A DNA stretch of 15,233 nucleotides from an uncultured Prevotella sp. (lineage in GTDB: Bacteria > Bacteroidota > Bacteroidia > Bacteroidales > Bacteroidaceae), in NCBI GenBank assembly GCA_900547085.1, contig URFI01000025.1, positions 1-15,233 on the forward strand, written 5' to 3'. Shown piece after piece: positions 1 to 7,761 of this stretch; positions within the stretch are counted from its first letter, which is position 1, and every line of letters starts with the position of its first letter. The notes below the pieces were generated by a model, which saw only the letters and a program-made list of their open reading frames with translations, ran no database searches and was not told the origin of the DNA. Both the position numbers and the translations under genes were made by a program.

Positions 1-488
1 CTTGCATCGGAAGCTTCGGTCTGTTCAACAAGCTGTTGAGTTGGAACAAAACAGCCACAAACAGTAAGTTCCTAAACGAAATCATCTTCCTGATTATCTC
101 ACCGGCCTATGGCATCTGCGGAACTGCCGACATCCTGGTACTCAACACCATTGAGTTCTGGACAGGTGACAACCCAATGGCCAATAACGGCAAGACAAAG
201 CAAGTGATGGGCCAAGATGGCAAGTATTATGCTGTGAAAACCCTGAAAGACGGCTATGAGATTACGGCACCAACTGGTGAGGTAACGAAGTTCTTGTACG
301 ACAAGTCTACCGACTCTTGGTCACAAGTAGCCAACGGAAAGCAAACAGAGTTGTTCCGTTTCAATGAGGATGGAACCATCAAAGCCACCCTGCCAAACGG
401 CAAAAAGATGGATGTTGCTTTGACTGAAGCAGGTGTTTATCAGGTACACATGGCTGTGAATGACGGCACTTACTGGGCCATGAAATAA
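1..488 (+). CDS. DUF3332 family lipoprotein, 5' end cut off by window edge
   Basis: The reading frame is open from the window edge, with the first full codon at base 3, and stops with TAA at 486-488. The visible protein begins CIGSFGLFNKLLSWNK, then a hydrophobic stretch (FLIISPAYGICGTADILVLN) and the IEFWTG(D/S)NP segment typical of DUF3332. The first visible residue is Cys in a context like a lipobox, so the missing part is probably only a signal peptide of about 20 residues, and the mature lipoprotein is nearly all present (161 residues). The C-terminal half is rich in short strands and polar residues and is probably exposed in the periplasm. A TTG at 36 is in frame but lies inside the conserved segment and is not the start. 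The function of DUF3332 is unknown. The family call is from memory of the N-terminal pattern and I am fairly sure of it. Confidence 0.8.
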   Translation, partial: CIGSFGLFNKLLSWNKTATNSKFLNEIIFLIISPAYGICGTADILVLNTIEFWTGDNPMANNGKTKQVMGQDGKYYAVKTLKDGYEITAPTGEVTKFLYDKSTDSWSQVANGKQTELFRFNEDGTIKATLPNGKKMDVALTEAGVYQVHMAVNDGTYWAMK

Positions 489-512
489 GGAAACGCAGCG
501 CAATACGAATAT

Positions 513-570
513 AAAACAGGCTGTTTTTGCAGGTAACCCAATGATGTTACTTACAAAAGCAGCCTGTTTT
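513..570. terminator. Bidirectional intrinsic terminator between convergent genes
   Basis: Bases 513-529 pair with 554-570 (17 bp with one G-U; the outer 11 bp, AAAACAGGCTG/CAGCCTGTTTT, are perfect). The loop carries a second short stem, GTAAC 533-537 with GTTAC 546-550. The A-rich left arm and T-rich right arm give a U-rich end in both directions. It lies 24 bp after the DUF3332 stop and 33 bp past the stop of the leftward M16 peptidase gene, so it can serve both. Confidence 0.8.
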
Positions 571-603
571 GCTTCTCATATCCGCTTATTTTTAGAGGGC
601 TTG

Positions 604-1839
604 TCACTGAAAAATCAACGTGGTAAGCTTGTCCGCAGCCATGATGTCTTGTGCCACTTGCTGGATTTCTTGTGAGGTAACAGCATCGATTTGCTCATAC
701 AACCAATTGATATCTTTCTCGTATCCGTAGTGTAGGAAGGTCTTCCCAAAGTCTAAAGCGAAACTTTCACGGTTGTCACAAGCCACACCTATCTGCCCTT
801 TTATTTGTTTTTTAGCCGCCTTGAGTTGGTAATCAGTCAACGGTTGTTCTATCACTCTATCCAACTCTTTGCGCACCAGTCGCTGGCATTTCGGCACATC
901 GTGTGGGTCACAGCCAAAGTATAGGCACCACAACCCAGTGTCAGTGTAGCTCACCATCGAGCTTTCAACGGTATAAACCAACCCATGATGCTCGCGAAGA
1001 GACAGGTTGAGGCGGGCATTCATGCCAGAACCACCCAGGATATTGTTCAGCAAATACAGCGGAATCCGCTCATGATGGTAAATGTCATACGCACGATTGC
1101 CCATCATAACATGCGCCTGATGCGTGTCTTTCTTACGCACAATGACGATAGGGTCGTTGCTGTTGGGCCACTGACGATGGTGATTTGCGGACATTACAGG
1201 TGCATTTTTCGGCATGTCTGCGGTAGCTTTGGAGAGCAATTTGACGATTTTGTCGAACGAGACGTCACCGTCAATGAAGAAAATGGCATTCTCCGGCCGA
1301 TAAAACTTCTGCGTAAAGCGCTGCGTGTCGGCCGTCATGAAGGAGCGAACCGTATCGGTTGTGCCCAAAATATTGTGTCCAAGAGGATGTCCTTGGAAAA
1401 TGGTATTCTCGAAATCATCGTATATCAAATCGGCCGGAGAGTCGTTATAACTCTCGATTTCATCGCAAATCACCTCCTTTTCTCTTGTCAGTTCTGCTTG
1501 CGGATAGGTGCTGTGAAACACAATATCCGTCAGGATGTCGATGGCTCGAGCTACATGTTCTTTCAAAATGGCCACATGATAAACCGTGTCTTCCTTGTTG
1601 GTGAAGGCGTTGAGGTCGCCTCCCACGCTCTCCAAACTGTTAATGATGTGCCATGAACGACGCCGCTGCGTCCCTTTGAACGTGGCATGTTCGCAGAAAT
1701 GCGCCATGCCCTCTTCACCAGGTTCCTCATCCCTTGAACCCACATTGAGTTGATATCCACAATAAACTACTGACGATTGCGAAGGACGATGAATGATTCG
1801 CAGACCGTTATCGAGCACAAAAGTATGATAATTCAGCAT
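604..1839 (-). CDS. M16 (insulinase/pitrilysin) family zinc peptidase
   Basis: A 411-residue protein with the inverted zinc motif HxxEH (H47-F-C-E50-H51) following the conserved GMAHFCEH context. A downstream acidic segment (REKEVICDEIE) places E127 76 residues after H51, as expected for the third zinc ligand. The C-terminal domain has the family's GG.GMNARL...REHHGLVYTVES stretch, matching the R/Y pair that binds substrate in M16 enzymes. Its length fits the single two-domain form (about 400-430 residues) that works as a dimer, like mitochondrial processing peptidase, rather than the fused pitrilysin form. No signal peptide is visible, so it probably acts in the cytoplasm. It is transcribed alone: divergent from the sugar kinase and ending at the shared terminator. 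Its substrate cannot be told from sequence. Confidence 0.93.
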   Translation of the reverse strand: MLNYHTFVLDNGLRIIHRPSQSSVVYCGYQLNVGSRDEEPGEEGMAHFCEHATFKGTQRRRSWHIINSLESVGGDLNAFTNKEDTVYHVAILKEHVARAIDILTDIVFHSTYPQAELTREKEVICDEIESYNDSPADLIYDDFENTIFQGHPLGHNILGTTDTVRSFMTADTQRFTQKFYRPENAIFFIDGDVSFDKIVKLLSKATADMPKNAPVMSANHHRQWPNSNDPIVIVRKKDTHQAHVMMGNRAYDIYHHERIPLYLLNNILGGSGMNARLNLSLREHHGLVYTVESSMVSYTDTGLWCLYFGCDPHDVPKCQRLVRKELDRVIEQPLTDYQLKAAKKQIKGQIGVACDNRESFALDFGKTFLHYGYEKDINWLYEQIDAVTSQEIQQVAQDIMAADKLTTLIFQ

Positions 1840-1871
1840 GATTTAATTCTTACACAGCTCAGCGTCAAACC

Positions 1872-1904
1872 TGCATTCAACGAATGCAAGCCTAACCAAG
1901 TTAG
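1872..1904 (-). other. Two small hairpins in the M16 gene leader
   Basis: TGCATTC 1872-1878 pairs with GAATGCA 1882-1888 (7 bp, 3-base loop), and CTAAC 1892-1896 pairs with GTTAG 1900-1904 (5 bp, 3-base loop). If the promoter at 1912-1919 is used, both fall at the 5' end of the M16 mRNA. They could protect the transcript or bind a regulator; neither has a U-tract, so neither is a terminator. Confidence 0.4.
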
Positions 1905-1911
1905 TGGTTTG

Positions 1912-1941
1912 CAAAGATAATCAATTTAGACAGATTTAAAA
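1912..1941 (-). promoter_or_regulatory. Likely promoter of the M16 peptidase gene
   Basis: Read leftward, TATCTTTG (plus-strand CAAAGATA at 1912-1919) fits the Bacteroidetes -7 element TAnnTTTG. The -33 element is weak: only a TTTT-like tract (AAAA at 1938-1941) lies near the right distance. Transcription would start near 1905-1908, giving a leader of about 65-70 nt. Confidence 0.5.
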
Positions 1942-1959
1942 TTTAATACTTCTTTTTAT

Positions 1960-1990
1960 TTTGAGTTACTACCTATTTACCGTATATTTG
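1960..1990 (+). promoter_or_regulatory. Bacteroidetes-type promoter of the kinase-flavodiiron operon
   Basis: TTTG at 1960-1963 and TATATTTG at 1983-1990 are separated by 19 bases, an exact fit to the Bacteroidetes -33/-7 consensus TTTG-N19-TAnnTTTG. Transcription would begin around 1994-1998. That is downstream of the first ATG (1992) of the kinase frame and leaves a leader of about 15-20 nt before the ATG at 2013. Confidence 0.8.
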
Positions 1991-2012
1991 CATGAGCAAA
2001 ATCAAGTATGTT

Positions 2013-2957
2013 ATGCGTAAGGTAATAGGTATCGGCGAGACTGTGCTCGATATTATTTTCAAAAACGACCAGCCCATCGGGGCTTATCCCGGTGGTTCGA
2101 CGTTCAATGGCCTTATTTCATTGGGGCGATCGGGGGTTCACACCACGTTCATCAGCGAGACAGGGAACGACCGTGTGGGGAACATGATTCACCGTTTCCT
2201 GGAACAGAACGGCGTAGATGCCAGTCATGTAAACACCTTTCCCGACAGCAAATCGCCCATCTCCCTGGCTTTTCTCAACGAGAAGAACGATGCGGAGTAC
2301 CTTTTTTACAAAGATCATCCCCACGACCAACTCGATTTTGCCTTCCCAGATATCCAACCAGACGATATCGTTATCTTCGGTTCTTACTATGCCGTCAACC
2401 CCGTGATCAGACCTCAAGTGATCGGATTGCTCGACTATGCCCGCAATCATGGCGCCATCATTTACTACGATGTCAATTTCAGACCGGCTCATCAGCATGA
2501 CGTGATGCGCATCACCCCTAATCTGTTGGAGAATTTGGAGTATGCCGACATCGTCAGAGGCAGCAGAGAAGACTTTCAAACGCTGTACAAACTTGACGAC
2601 GCAGCCAAAGTATATCAGGCCGAAATATCATTCTACTGCAAACGGTTTATTTACACACAAGGAGCCGAAGCCGTGCAATTGTTCGCAGAAAACAATTTCC
2701 ACAAGGCCTACCCCGTGACTGATGAAGCCCCGGTGAGCACCATCGGAGCCGGCGACAACTTCAATGCAGGCGTATTGTTCGGGCTGCTCAAACATGGCAT
2801 TACGCGCCAGATGCTGGAACAAGGCCTGTCGGAGAAGCAATGGGATCAAATCATCAGCCACGGTTTACGCTTCGCCTCGGAGAGCTGTAAGAGCATACAC
2901 AACTACGTTGATACCAGTTTTGCCAACCAGATGAAAGTCGAATTGGCAAAAGGATAA
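2013..2957 (+). CDS. PfkB/ribokinase-family carbohydrate kinase (fructokinase-like)
   Basis: Transfers phosphate from ATP to a sugar; the exact sugar is not readable from sequence. The protein has the N-terminal glycine signature (YPGGSTFNGLISLGRSG), the DVNFRPAH segment seen in fructokinase and KDG-kinase-like members, and the C-terminal PfkB signature STIGAGDNFNAG. The Asp of GAGD (codon 2754-2756, residue 248 from this start) is the expected catalytic base. Length from this start is 314 residues, normal for the family. I chose the ATG at 2013 (MRKVIGIGE) rather than the in-frame ATG at 1992. The promoter -7 element ends two bases before 1992, so that codon would not be transcribed, and MRKVIGIGE places the first beta strand at the usual distance from the N-terminus. 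It is followed after 38 bp by the flavodiiron gene with no clear promoter between, so the two are probably co-transcribed. Confidence 0.9.
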   Translation: MRKVIGIGETVLDIIFKNDQPIGAYPGGSTFNGLISLGRSGVHTTFISETGNDRVGNMIHRFLEQNGVDASHVNTFPDSKSPISLAFLNEKNDAEYLFYKDHPHDQLDFAFPDIQPDDIVIFGSYYAVNPVIRPQVIGLLDYARNHGAIIYYDVNFRPAHQHDVMRITPNLLENLEYADIVRGSREDFQTLYKLDDAAKVYQAEISFYCKRFIYTQGAEAVQLFAENNFHKAYPVTDEAPVSTIGAGDNFNAGVLFGLLKHGITRQMLEQGLSEKQWDQIISHGLRFASESCKSIHNYVDTSFANQMKVELAKG

Positions 2958-2995
2958 GCAGATATTACCTCATTAATCACATAATAAATTCAAAT

Positions 2996-4189
2996 ATGAT
3001 AGAACTCAAGAATAAAGTCTATTATGTAGGTGTGAACGACCGCAACAAGTCTTTGTTTGAAGGCTTGTGGCCTCTGCCTGCGGGTGTTTCATACAATTCG
3101 TACCTGATAGACGACGAAAAAGTGTGCCTCATCGACGCTGTTCAAGTGGATTTCTTCACGCAATTCATCGAAAACCTGCATGAGGTGCTGGGCGACCGGC
3201 CCATCGATTACCTCGTAGTGAACCACATGGAACCCGACCACAGCGGTTCTTTGGGACTGCTGAAGAAGTATTATCCCAACATACAAGTCATCGGTAACAA
3301 GAAAACCTTCGATTTGTTGGCCGGCTTCTACGGCATCAAAGACCAAACGATTGAAGTGAAACATGGCGAAGTGATAGACCTTGGTCATCACAAGTTGAAG
3401 TTCTTCATGACGCCCATGGTGCACTGGCCCGAAACGATGATGACGCTCGACGAGACTGACCACATGCTGTTCTCGGGCGATGGCTTTGGATGTTTCGGCG
3501 CATTGAATGGCGGTATCCTGGACGAAGAGATAGACACCAGCTGGGCTTGGTTGGAGATGGTGCGCTATTACAGCAACATCGTAGGAAAATATGGCGTACC
3601 CGTGCAGAACGCCTTGAAGAAGTTGGCCGATCAACAGATTGATTACATCTGCTCCACCCACGGCCCCGTATGGCATCAGGAGGCATCGAAAGTAGTAGAC
3701 CTCTATGACAAAATGTCCAAATACGAAACCGATGAGGGCATCGTCATCTGCTACGGAACCATGTATGGCAACACCGAACGCATGGCAGAAACCATCGCAA
3801 GAGCAGCCAGTCAGGCCGGCATCAAGAACATTTGCATGTACAACATCTCGAAGACGCACCACTCTTACATCCTCCGTGACATCTTCCGTTACCGCGGATT
3901 GATTGTGGGAGCACCAACTTACAACAACGGTTTGTACCACGAGATGTCCGAACTGCTGTCTGAAATAGCCAACCACGACATCAAGAATCATTACATCGGA
4001 TGGTTTGGCAGCTATGGATGGGCCAGCAAAGCCGTACCCACCATTGCCGAATGGGTAGACACTAAGCTCAAATTTGAGCCTGTGGGAACGCCCGTAGAAA
4101 TGAAACAAGCCATGTCAAAAGACGTACGCAGCCAGTGCGAAGAACTGGGAAGAGCCATGGCAGAGCGCCTGAAAGCCGACCGAAAATAG
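2996..4189 (+). CDS. FprA-family A-type flavodiiron protein (O2/NO reductase)
   Basis: A cytoplasmic enzyme that reduces O2 to water and/or NO to N2O, protecting anaerobes from oxygen or nitrosative stress. The 397 residues have the standard two-domain build. The first is a metallo-beta-lactamase-like diiron domain with all expected ligand positions: H77-x-E79-x-D81-H82, H143 (MVHWPE), D162 (FSGDGFG) and H222 (CSTHGP). It is followed by a flavodoxin domain from about residue 248, whose FMN-phosphate loop is GTMYGNT (254-260) and which has GSYGWASKAV further on. There is no C-terminal rubredoxin or flavin-reductase domain, so it is class A and needs an external electron donor not encoded here. 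Oxygen versus NO preference cannot be read from sequence. A strong terminator follows the stop. Confidence 0.95.
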   Translation: MIELKNKVYYVGVNDRNKSLFEGLWPLPAGVSYNSYLIDDEKVCLIDAVQVDFFTQFIENLHEVLGDRPIDYLVVNHMEPDHSGSLGLLKKYYPNIQVIGNKKTFDLLAGFYGIKDQTIEVKHGEVIDLGHHKLKFFMTPMVHWPETMMTLDETDHMLFSGDGFGCFGALNGGILDEEIDTSWAWLEMVRYYSNIVGKYGVPVQNALKKLADQQIDYICSTHGPVWHQEASKVVDLYDKMSKYETDEGIVICYGTMYGNTERMAETIARAASQAGIKNICMYNISKTHHSYILRDIFRYRGLIVGAPTYNNGLYHEMSELLSEIANHDIKNHYIGWFGSYGWASKAVPTIAEWVDTKLKFEPVGTPVEMKQAMSKDVRSQCEELGRAMAERLKADRK

Positions 4190-4206
4190 TGTTGTTTAGG
4201 CTATTT

Positions 4207-4252
4207 CCATAGACCCATGACTTCTTGTTATCATGGGTCTATGGATTTTTTC
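4207..4252 (+). terminator. Strong intrinsic terminator after the flavodiiron gene
   Basis: A perfect 14-bp stem, CCATAGACCCATGA (4207-4220) with TCATGGGTCTATGG (4231-4244), has a 10-base loop and is followed by ATTTTTTC. It lies 17 bp past the stop codon and ends the kinase-flavodiiron transcript. Confidence 0.92.
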
Positions 4253-4769
4253 TTTTACCGATAGGCCACTCCTCATCGGCTTATCACGCATCAAAATAGG
4301 AAAAAGAAGCGAGCGTACACCTCGTTTATACCTATACAGAACATTCCGAACGCAGACAAACTCACCCTGTCATTTCTTTTGACAACACCTCCTTTCTCCT
4401 TGCATTATTTACAACCAGCCAACCAGTTGGGCGTAAATACGCGAATTATGCGCAAGTTTTATAACTCGCAAAGAAACAACGTGTTACAAAGAACTCGATA
4501 TTATTAAACATCAAAAGACGCCATTTAGGAGTATTAAAGCATTGAGTTTACCTGCCAAACACAATGCTTTTGCACCACGAACCCATGTCAATTGTCGCCC
4601 AAAAGGGTGTAAAAAACGAGACTATCGCTATGCTTTTTGTTCAAAATACGGGTTGTCTTGACTTTCAACGCCATCAAAACGCACAGTTTACACCGTCGTC
4701 CTTTCTAGTTCAGGAGTTTACGAAAGGCATTTTATTGTCATTTTTCAGGACAAAAAAGAAGAAAACAGA
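4253..4769. other. Gene-free convergent intergenic stretch with short inverted repeats
   Basis: About 520 bp between the flavodiiron terminator and the stop of the leftward sulfatase gene. I find no credible CDS: the open frame starting at 4564 on the plus strand runs into the sulfatase gene antisense and resembles nothing known. Visible items are TGTCA/TGACA around 4369-4384, the palindrome CCAACCAGTTGG at 4419-4430, GCGT/ACGC around 4431-4442, and the hairpin at 4536-4570. No exact TAnnTTTG promoter was found on either strand. Neither convergent gene needs this space, so it may hide a small RNA or be remnant sequence. Confidence 0.5.
4536..4571. other. 9-bp hairpin, possible distal sulfatase terminator or small-RNA 3' end
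   Basis: AAAGCATTG (4536-4544) pairs perfectly with CAATGCTTT (4562-4570) around a 17-base loop, with TTTT at the right end and an A/T-rich left end. It lies about 200 bp beyond the sulfatase stop, where no closer terminator is evident. The U-tract is short in both directions, so the terminator call is tentative. Confidence 0.4.
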
Positions 4770-6311
4770 CTATTCTTCGTCCGGCCACTTGCAAGGCTTA
4801 CCCGTACGAATCAGCATGGGACGCTGGGCATTCATGCCGCGCAACTTCTTGCCCAACAACACAGAAAGCTCCTTCACTTTCTGCGGATTCTGCCCGGCCA
4901 CATTTTCTTTTTCCCCAATGTCCGAGGAAATATGGTACAACTCTTTCCGACCCGTTGGATAGTCATAAATCAGTTTCCAATCCCCTTGGCGTATGGCACA
5001 GTTAAGACTGATGCCCGGTCCGGAGCCATCCCATACGTTCGGTACGTTCCATACGATGGCTCTATGTTGCAGAGCCTTGTCTGTACGTCCTTGCAACGAG
5101 GGCACCAAGTCCATACCATCAATGGTCTGTGGCACCTGGTAATGGGTGATTTGTGCCATGTGAAGGATGGTAGGATACAAATCTTCTACCATAATGCTGG
5201 CATCGTTTCGCACGCCTGCCTTCACCACGTCGTTCCATTTCACGATGAAGGGAACTCGGATTCCCCCTTCATAGAGCGAACCTTTTCCGCTTTTCAAAGG
5301 AGCGTTTTGGGTGTATAACGGTCCGTCGCGCCACTGCTGAGAAGAGGCCAGTCCACCGTTATCACCTAAAAAGATGATGATGGTGTTGTCGGCTTCCTTG
5401 TTCTTTTCGAGCCAATCCATGATGTCGCCCAGGCTCTTGTCCATGCCCTCAACCAGCGAAGCGTAGGCAGCATCCTTGTCAGAAAGCCCCCGGCGGACAT
5501 ATTTAGGGAAGAAACGCATGTCCTTGTCAATAGGGATATGCACCGCATAGTGCGACATGTAGAGATAGAATGGCTGCTTGTAACGCTTGGCTTTGTCAAG
5601 TGCCTTGAGGGCTTCCTTGGTGAGAGCATCCGTTGCAAACGTTCCTGTTCCCCAATAAGCTTGCAGCCCAGGGATGGCATTGAGCGCATATGGCTTTCCA
5701 TCCTTGGTGTGACCGTAATTCAATTCGCTGAGGTAAGTGGCCAAACCACCGGCAGCCGTGCCCGTGATGTTGACCTCGAAGCCAAAATGACACGGATTCT
5801 CTCCCGGCGTGTCGATGGCTCCCCAATGCGCCTTCCCACAATGAATGGTGTGATAGCCATTGTCTTTTAGGAGCTGGACGAACGACTTAGCCGTGGTGGT
5901 ATGAGCAACCGTAGACACCTGCGCAATGCCGTTGCAGTTCCAGTCGGCAGGCTTCACGCTGTCGTTTCTGGCATCCGTCATCACATCCCGCTGCAAAGTC
6001 CAGTTGGTAACACGGTGACGTGCCATGTTCATGCCCGTCATCAAGCTGCAACGCGTGGGCGAACTGACCGGACAGGCGTATGCCTGCGTGAACATCATGC
6101 CTTGACTGGCCAACCGCTCCATGTTGGGTGTGTCGTACATCTCGTTGTAGCGTGTCTTCTGATTCCAAAACGGCACCGACGTATCCTGCCATCCCATATC
6201 ATCAACGATGAAGACAATGACGTTGGGGCGGCTGTCTTTCTGCTGCGCACAAGCGGTGCCACACCCCAAGAAGGATGCAGCAGCCATGGTTGTGAAGAGT
6301 TTGTTGGTCAT
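4770..6311 (-). CDS. Secreted arylsulfatase-type sulfatase (serine-type)
   Basis: Hydrolyses sulfate esters, probably on a glycan in the periplasm or at the cell surface. It is 513 residues long. An N-terminal signal peptide ends either at ACA|QQ (signal peptidase I) or, less likely, at the lipobox-like FLGC. The alkaline-phosphatase-fold metal site starts with D37-D38 in VFIVDDMGW, and D317-N318 (FLGDNGG) supplies the second half. The active-site signature is S83-S-P-T-R87 followed by CSLMTG. The residue to be oxidised to formylglycine is Ser, not Cys, so the enzyme needs an anaerobic radical-SAM maturase (anSME) encoded elsewhere. Further S1-family stretches are GKAHWG, YLYMSHYAVH and KGSLYEGGIRVPFI. 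It lies 72 bp downstream of murI on the same strand with no clear promoter of its own. It has no SusC/SusD or glycosidase neighbours here, so its substrate stays open. Confidence 0.93.
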   Translation of the reverse strand: MTNKLFTTMAAASFLGCGTACAQQKDSRPNVIVFIVDDMGWQDTSVPFWNQKTRYNEMYDTPNMERLASQGMMFTQAYACPVSSPTRCSLMTGMNMARHRVTNWTLQRDVMTDARNDSVKPADWNCNGIAQVSTVAHTTTAKSFVQLLKDNGYHTIHCGKAHWGAIDTPGENPCHFGFEVNITGTAAGGLATYLSELNYGHTKDGKPYALNAIPGLQAYWGTGTFATDALTKEALKALDKAKRYKQPFYLYMSHYAVHIPIDKDMRFFPKYVRRGLSDKDAAYASLVEGMDKSLGDIMDWLEKNKEADNTIIIFLGDNGGLASSQQWRDGPLYTQNAPLKSGKGSLYEGGIRVPFIVKWNDVVKAGVRNDASIMVEDLYPTILHMAQITHYQVPQTIDGMDLVPSLQGRTDKALQHRAIVWNVPNVWDGSGPGISLNCAIRQGDWKLIYDYPTGRKELYHISSDIGEKENVAGQNPQKVKELSVLLGKKLRGMNAQRPMLIRTGKPCKWPDEE

Positions 6312-6383
6312 GAATGAGGTAGGATATGATTCGGGAAGCCCACGCTTGTTTTCTGGTTAGTTTAGTGATACAATCCTGGAAAA

Positions 6384-7223
6384 TCAAGCTAAATCAACAT
6401 GATTTACCTGGATTTTTTCATGTAAAAACACTTGGGCTTGCTCTTGAAAACGCATGGGGTTTTCGGTTGTAAAATATTGGCAAGAACCTGTTTTCGTACA
6501 CTTTTCGTTCATTTCGGGGTGGCGTTTCAGATAGTCTTTCAAGCTATTGGCCACATATTCGCCTTGGGCGATGATGCGAACACCAGGCCGTTTGTATTTC
6601 TCTATCTTGGGCATGAGCAGCGGATAGTGCGTACAGCCTAAGATAATCGTATCGATCAGGGGATCTTTCTGTGCCAACGCATCCAGTCGCTTCTTGACAA
6701 AATAGTCGGCACCCGGACTGTCTGCCTCGTTGTATTCAACCAATGGGACCCAGAAAGGGCAGGCAATTCCTGAAACTTGTATATCGGGAAAAAACTTTTT
6801 TATCTCGAGTTGATAGCTCTTACTCTTCACCGTTCCCTCGGTAGCCAGCAGCCCCACGTGACGATTCTTGGTGAGACTGCCAATAACTTCGGCCGTTGGA
6901 CGAATCACGCCCAGTACCCTTCTGTGGGAATCGAGCGAGGGTAAATCATGCTGCTGGATGGTTCTCAGTGCCTTGGCCGACGCGGTGTTGCACCCCAAGA
7001 TGACGAGATGGCATCCCATTTCGAAAAGTTTGACTACCGCTTGCCGCGTGAATTCGTACACCACATCGAACGAACGCGTTCCATAAGGCGCACGGGCATT
7101 GTCGCCCAGGTACACATAATCGTATTCGGGCAGCAACTGACGGATGCCATGAAGAATGGTCAGTCCGCCATAACCAGAGTCGAACACCCCGATGGGGCCT
7201 GGCGTTTGAGGCAGTTGAGTCAT
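6384..7223 (-). CDS. murI: Glutamate racemase
   Basis: Interconverts L- and D-glutamate in the cytoplasm, supplying D-Glu for the peptidoglycan stem peptide. All family landmarks are present in 279 residues: IGVFDSGYGGLT near the N-terminus (D15-S16-G17), YLGDNARAPYGTRS, the first catalytic Cys in VILGC78NTASA, and the second in IILGC197THYPLL with H199 beside it. The ATG at 7223 puts FDSG at the usual distance from the start. The skp-like gene lies only 16 bp upstream and the two are almost certainly co-transcribed. The link to bamA/skp genes is an envelope-biogenesis arrangement that I recall from other Bacteroidales. Confidence 0.96.
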   Translation of the reverse strand: MTQLPQTPGPIGVFDSGYGGLTILHGIRQLLPEYDYVYLGDNARAPYGTRSFDVVYEFTRQAVVKLFEMGCHLVILGCNTASAKALRTIQQHDLPSLDSHRRVLGVIRPTAEVIGSLTKNRHVGLLATEGTVKSKSYQLEIKKFFPDIQVSGIACPFWVPLVEYNEADSPGADYFVKKRLDALAQKDPLIDTIILGCTHYPLLMPKIEKYKRPGVRIIAQGEYVANSLKDYLKRHPEMNEKCTKTGSCQYFTTENPMRFQEQAQVFLHEKIQVNHVDLA

Positions 7224-7239
7224 AGGGTGTCTGCCGTGA

Positions 7240-7761
7240 TTACTTGCCTCCGTGTGCCAAGAGGCTCAGCACTGCGTCATTGAGGTTGACGCCGTAAGCT
7301 ATGTCTATGTAGGGCACTGCATCGCCATCGGCGTTCAGTATGAAGGCATAACCACGCTGCTGCCCCAACTTCCGTACGGCATCAAGCACTTTTCCTTTGA
7401 CAGGTGCCATGGCATCTTGTTCGGCTTGTGCCAGCAACCGTTGGGCTTCTTTCTTAAATGCGATGTTCTTTTCCATCATATCTTGCAGTTCGGCTTGGCG
7501 TTTCTGCATGATGGTTGGTGCGAAATCACGTTGACCATCGAGAAATTCTTCATATTTCTTATTGAACTCATCCTCCGACCTTTTGGTTTCAGCATCATAC
7601 TTTACGCGCAGGTCAGCAATGTTTTTCTGAGCCGTAGCATACTCAGGAACGGCTTTCATCAAGGTGCTTAAGTTGAAATAACCAAACTTCGGCAGCATTT
7701 GTTGGGCCTGTGCCACGAAGGGCATCATCAATAAAAATAGAAATAAGAGTTGCTTTTTCAT
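7240..7761 (-). CDS. OmpH/Skp-family periplasmic chaperone, copy 3
   Basis: A 173-residue protein with a signal peptide (MKKQLLFLFLLMMPFVAQA, likely cut before QQ), then the OmpH start FGYFNLSTLMKAVPEY. A long charged helical middle (about residues 45-125) probably forms the coiled-coil tentacle. The C-terminal body segment is YAFILNADGDAVPYIDIAYGVNLNDAVLSLL. Skp-type proteins hold unfolded outer-membrane proteins in the periplasm for delivery to BamA. This copy resembles copy 2 in its C-terminal (V/I)PYI...(V/L)(N/S) segment more than copy 1. It is separated from copy 2 by 271 bp and from murI by 16 bp, so it could belong to a separate skp-murI transcript. Confidence 0.9.
   Translation of the reverse strand: MKKQLLFLFLLMMPFVAQAQQMLPKFGYFNLSTLMKAVPEYATAQKNIADLRVKYDAETKRSEDEFNKKYEEFLDGQRDFAPTIMQKRQAELQDMMEKNIAFKKEAQRLLAQAEQDAMAPVKGKVLDAVRKLGQQRGYAFILNADGDAVPYIDIAYGVNLNDAVLSLLAHGGK

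Noticed and set aside
985..1656. 223-codon rightward frame opposite the M16 peptidase
   Set aside because: Antisense shadow of a gene with a clear HxxEH motif.
1992..2012. Seven-residue N-terminal extension MSKIKYV of the sugar kinase
   Set aside because: The ATG at 1992 sits two bases after the -7 element, so it should not be in the mRNA; the family start fits MRKVIGIGE.
3089..4108. 339-codon leftward open frame opposite the flavodiiron gene
   Set aside because: It lies wholly antisense to a gene with all catalytic residues intact; the translation has no recognisable domain and is Val/His-rich in the way typical of antisense frames.
4564..4962. 132-codon rightward frame in the convergent gap
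   Set aside because: Half of it is antisense to the sulfatase C-terminus and the rest resembles no known protein.
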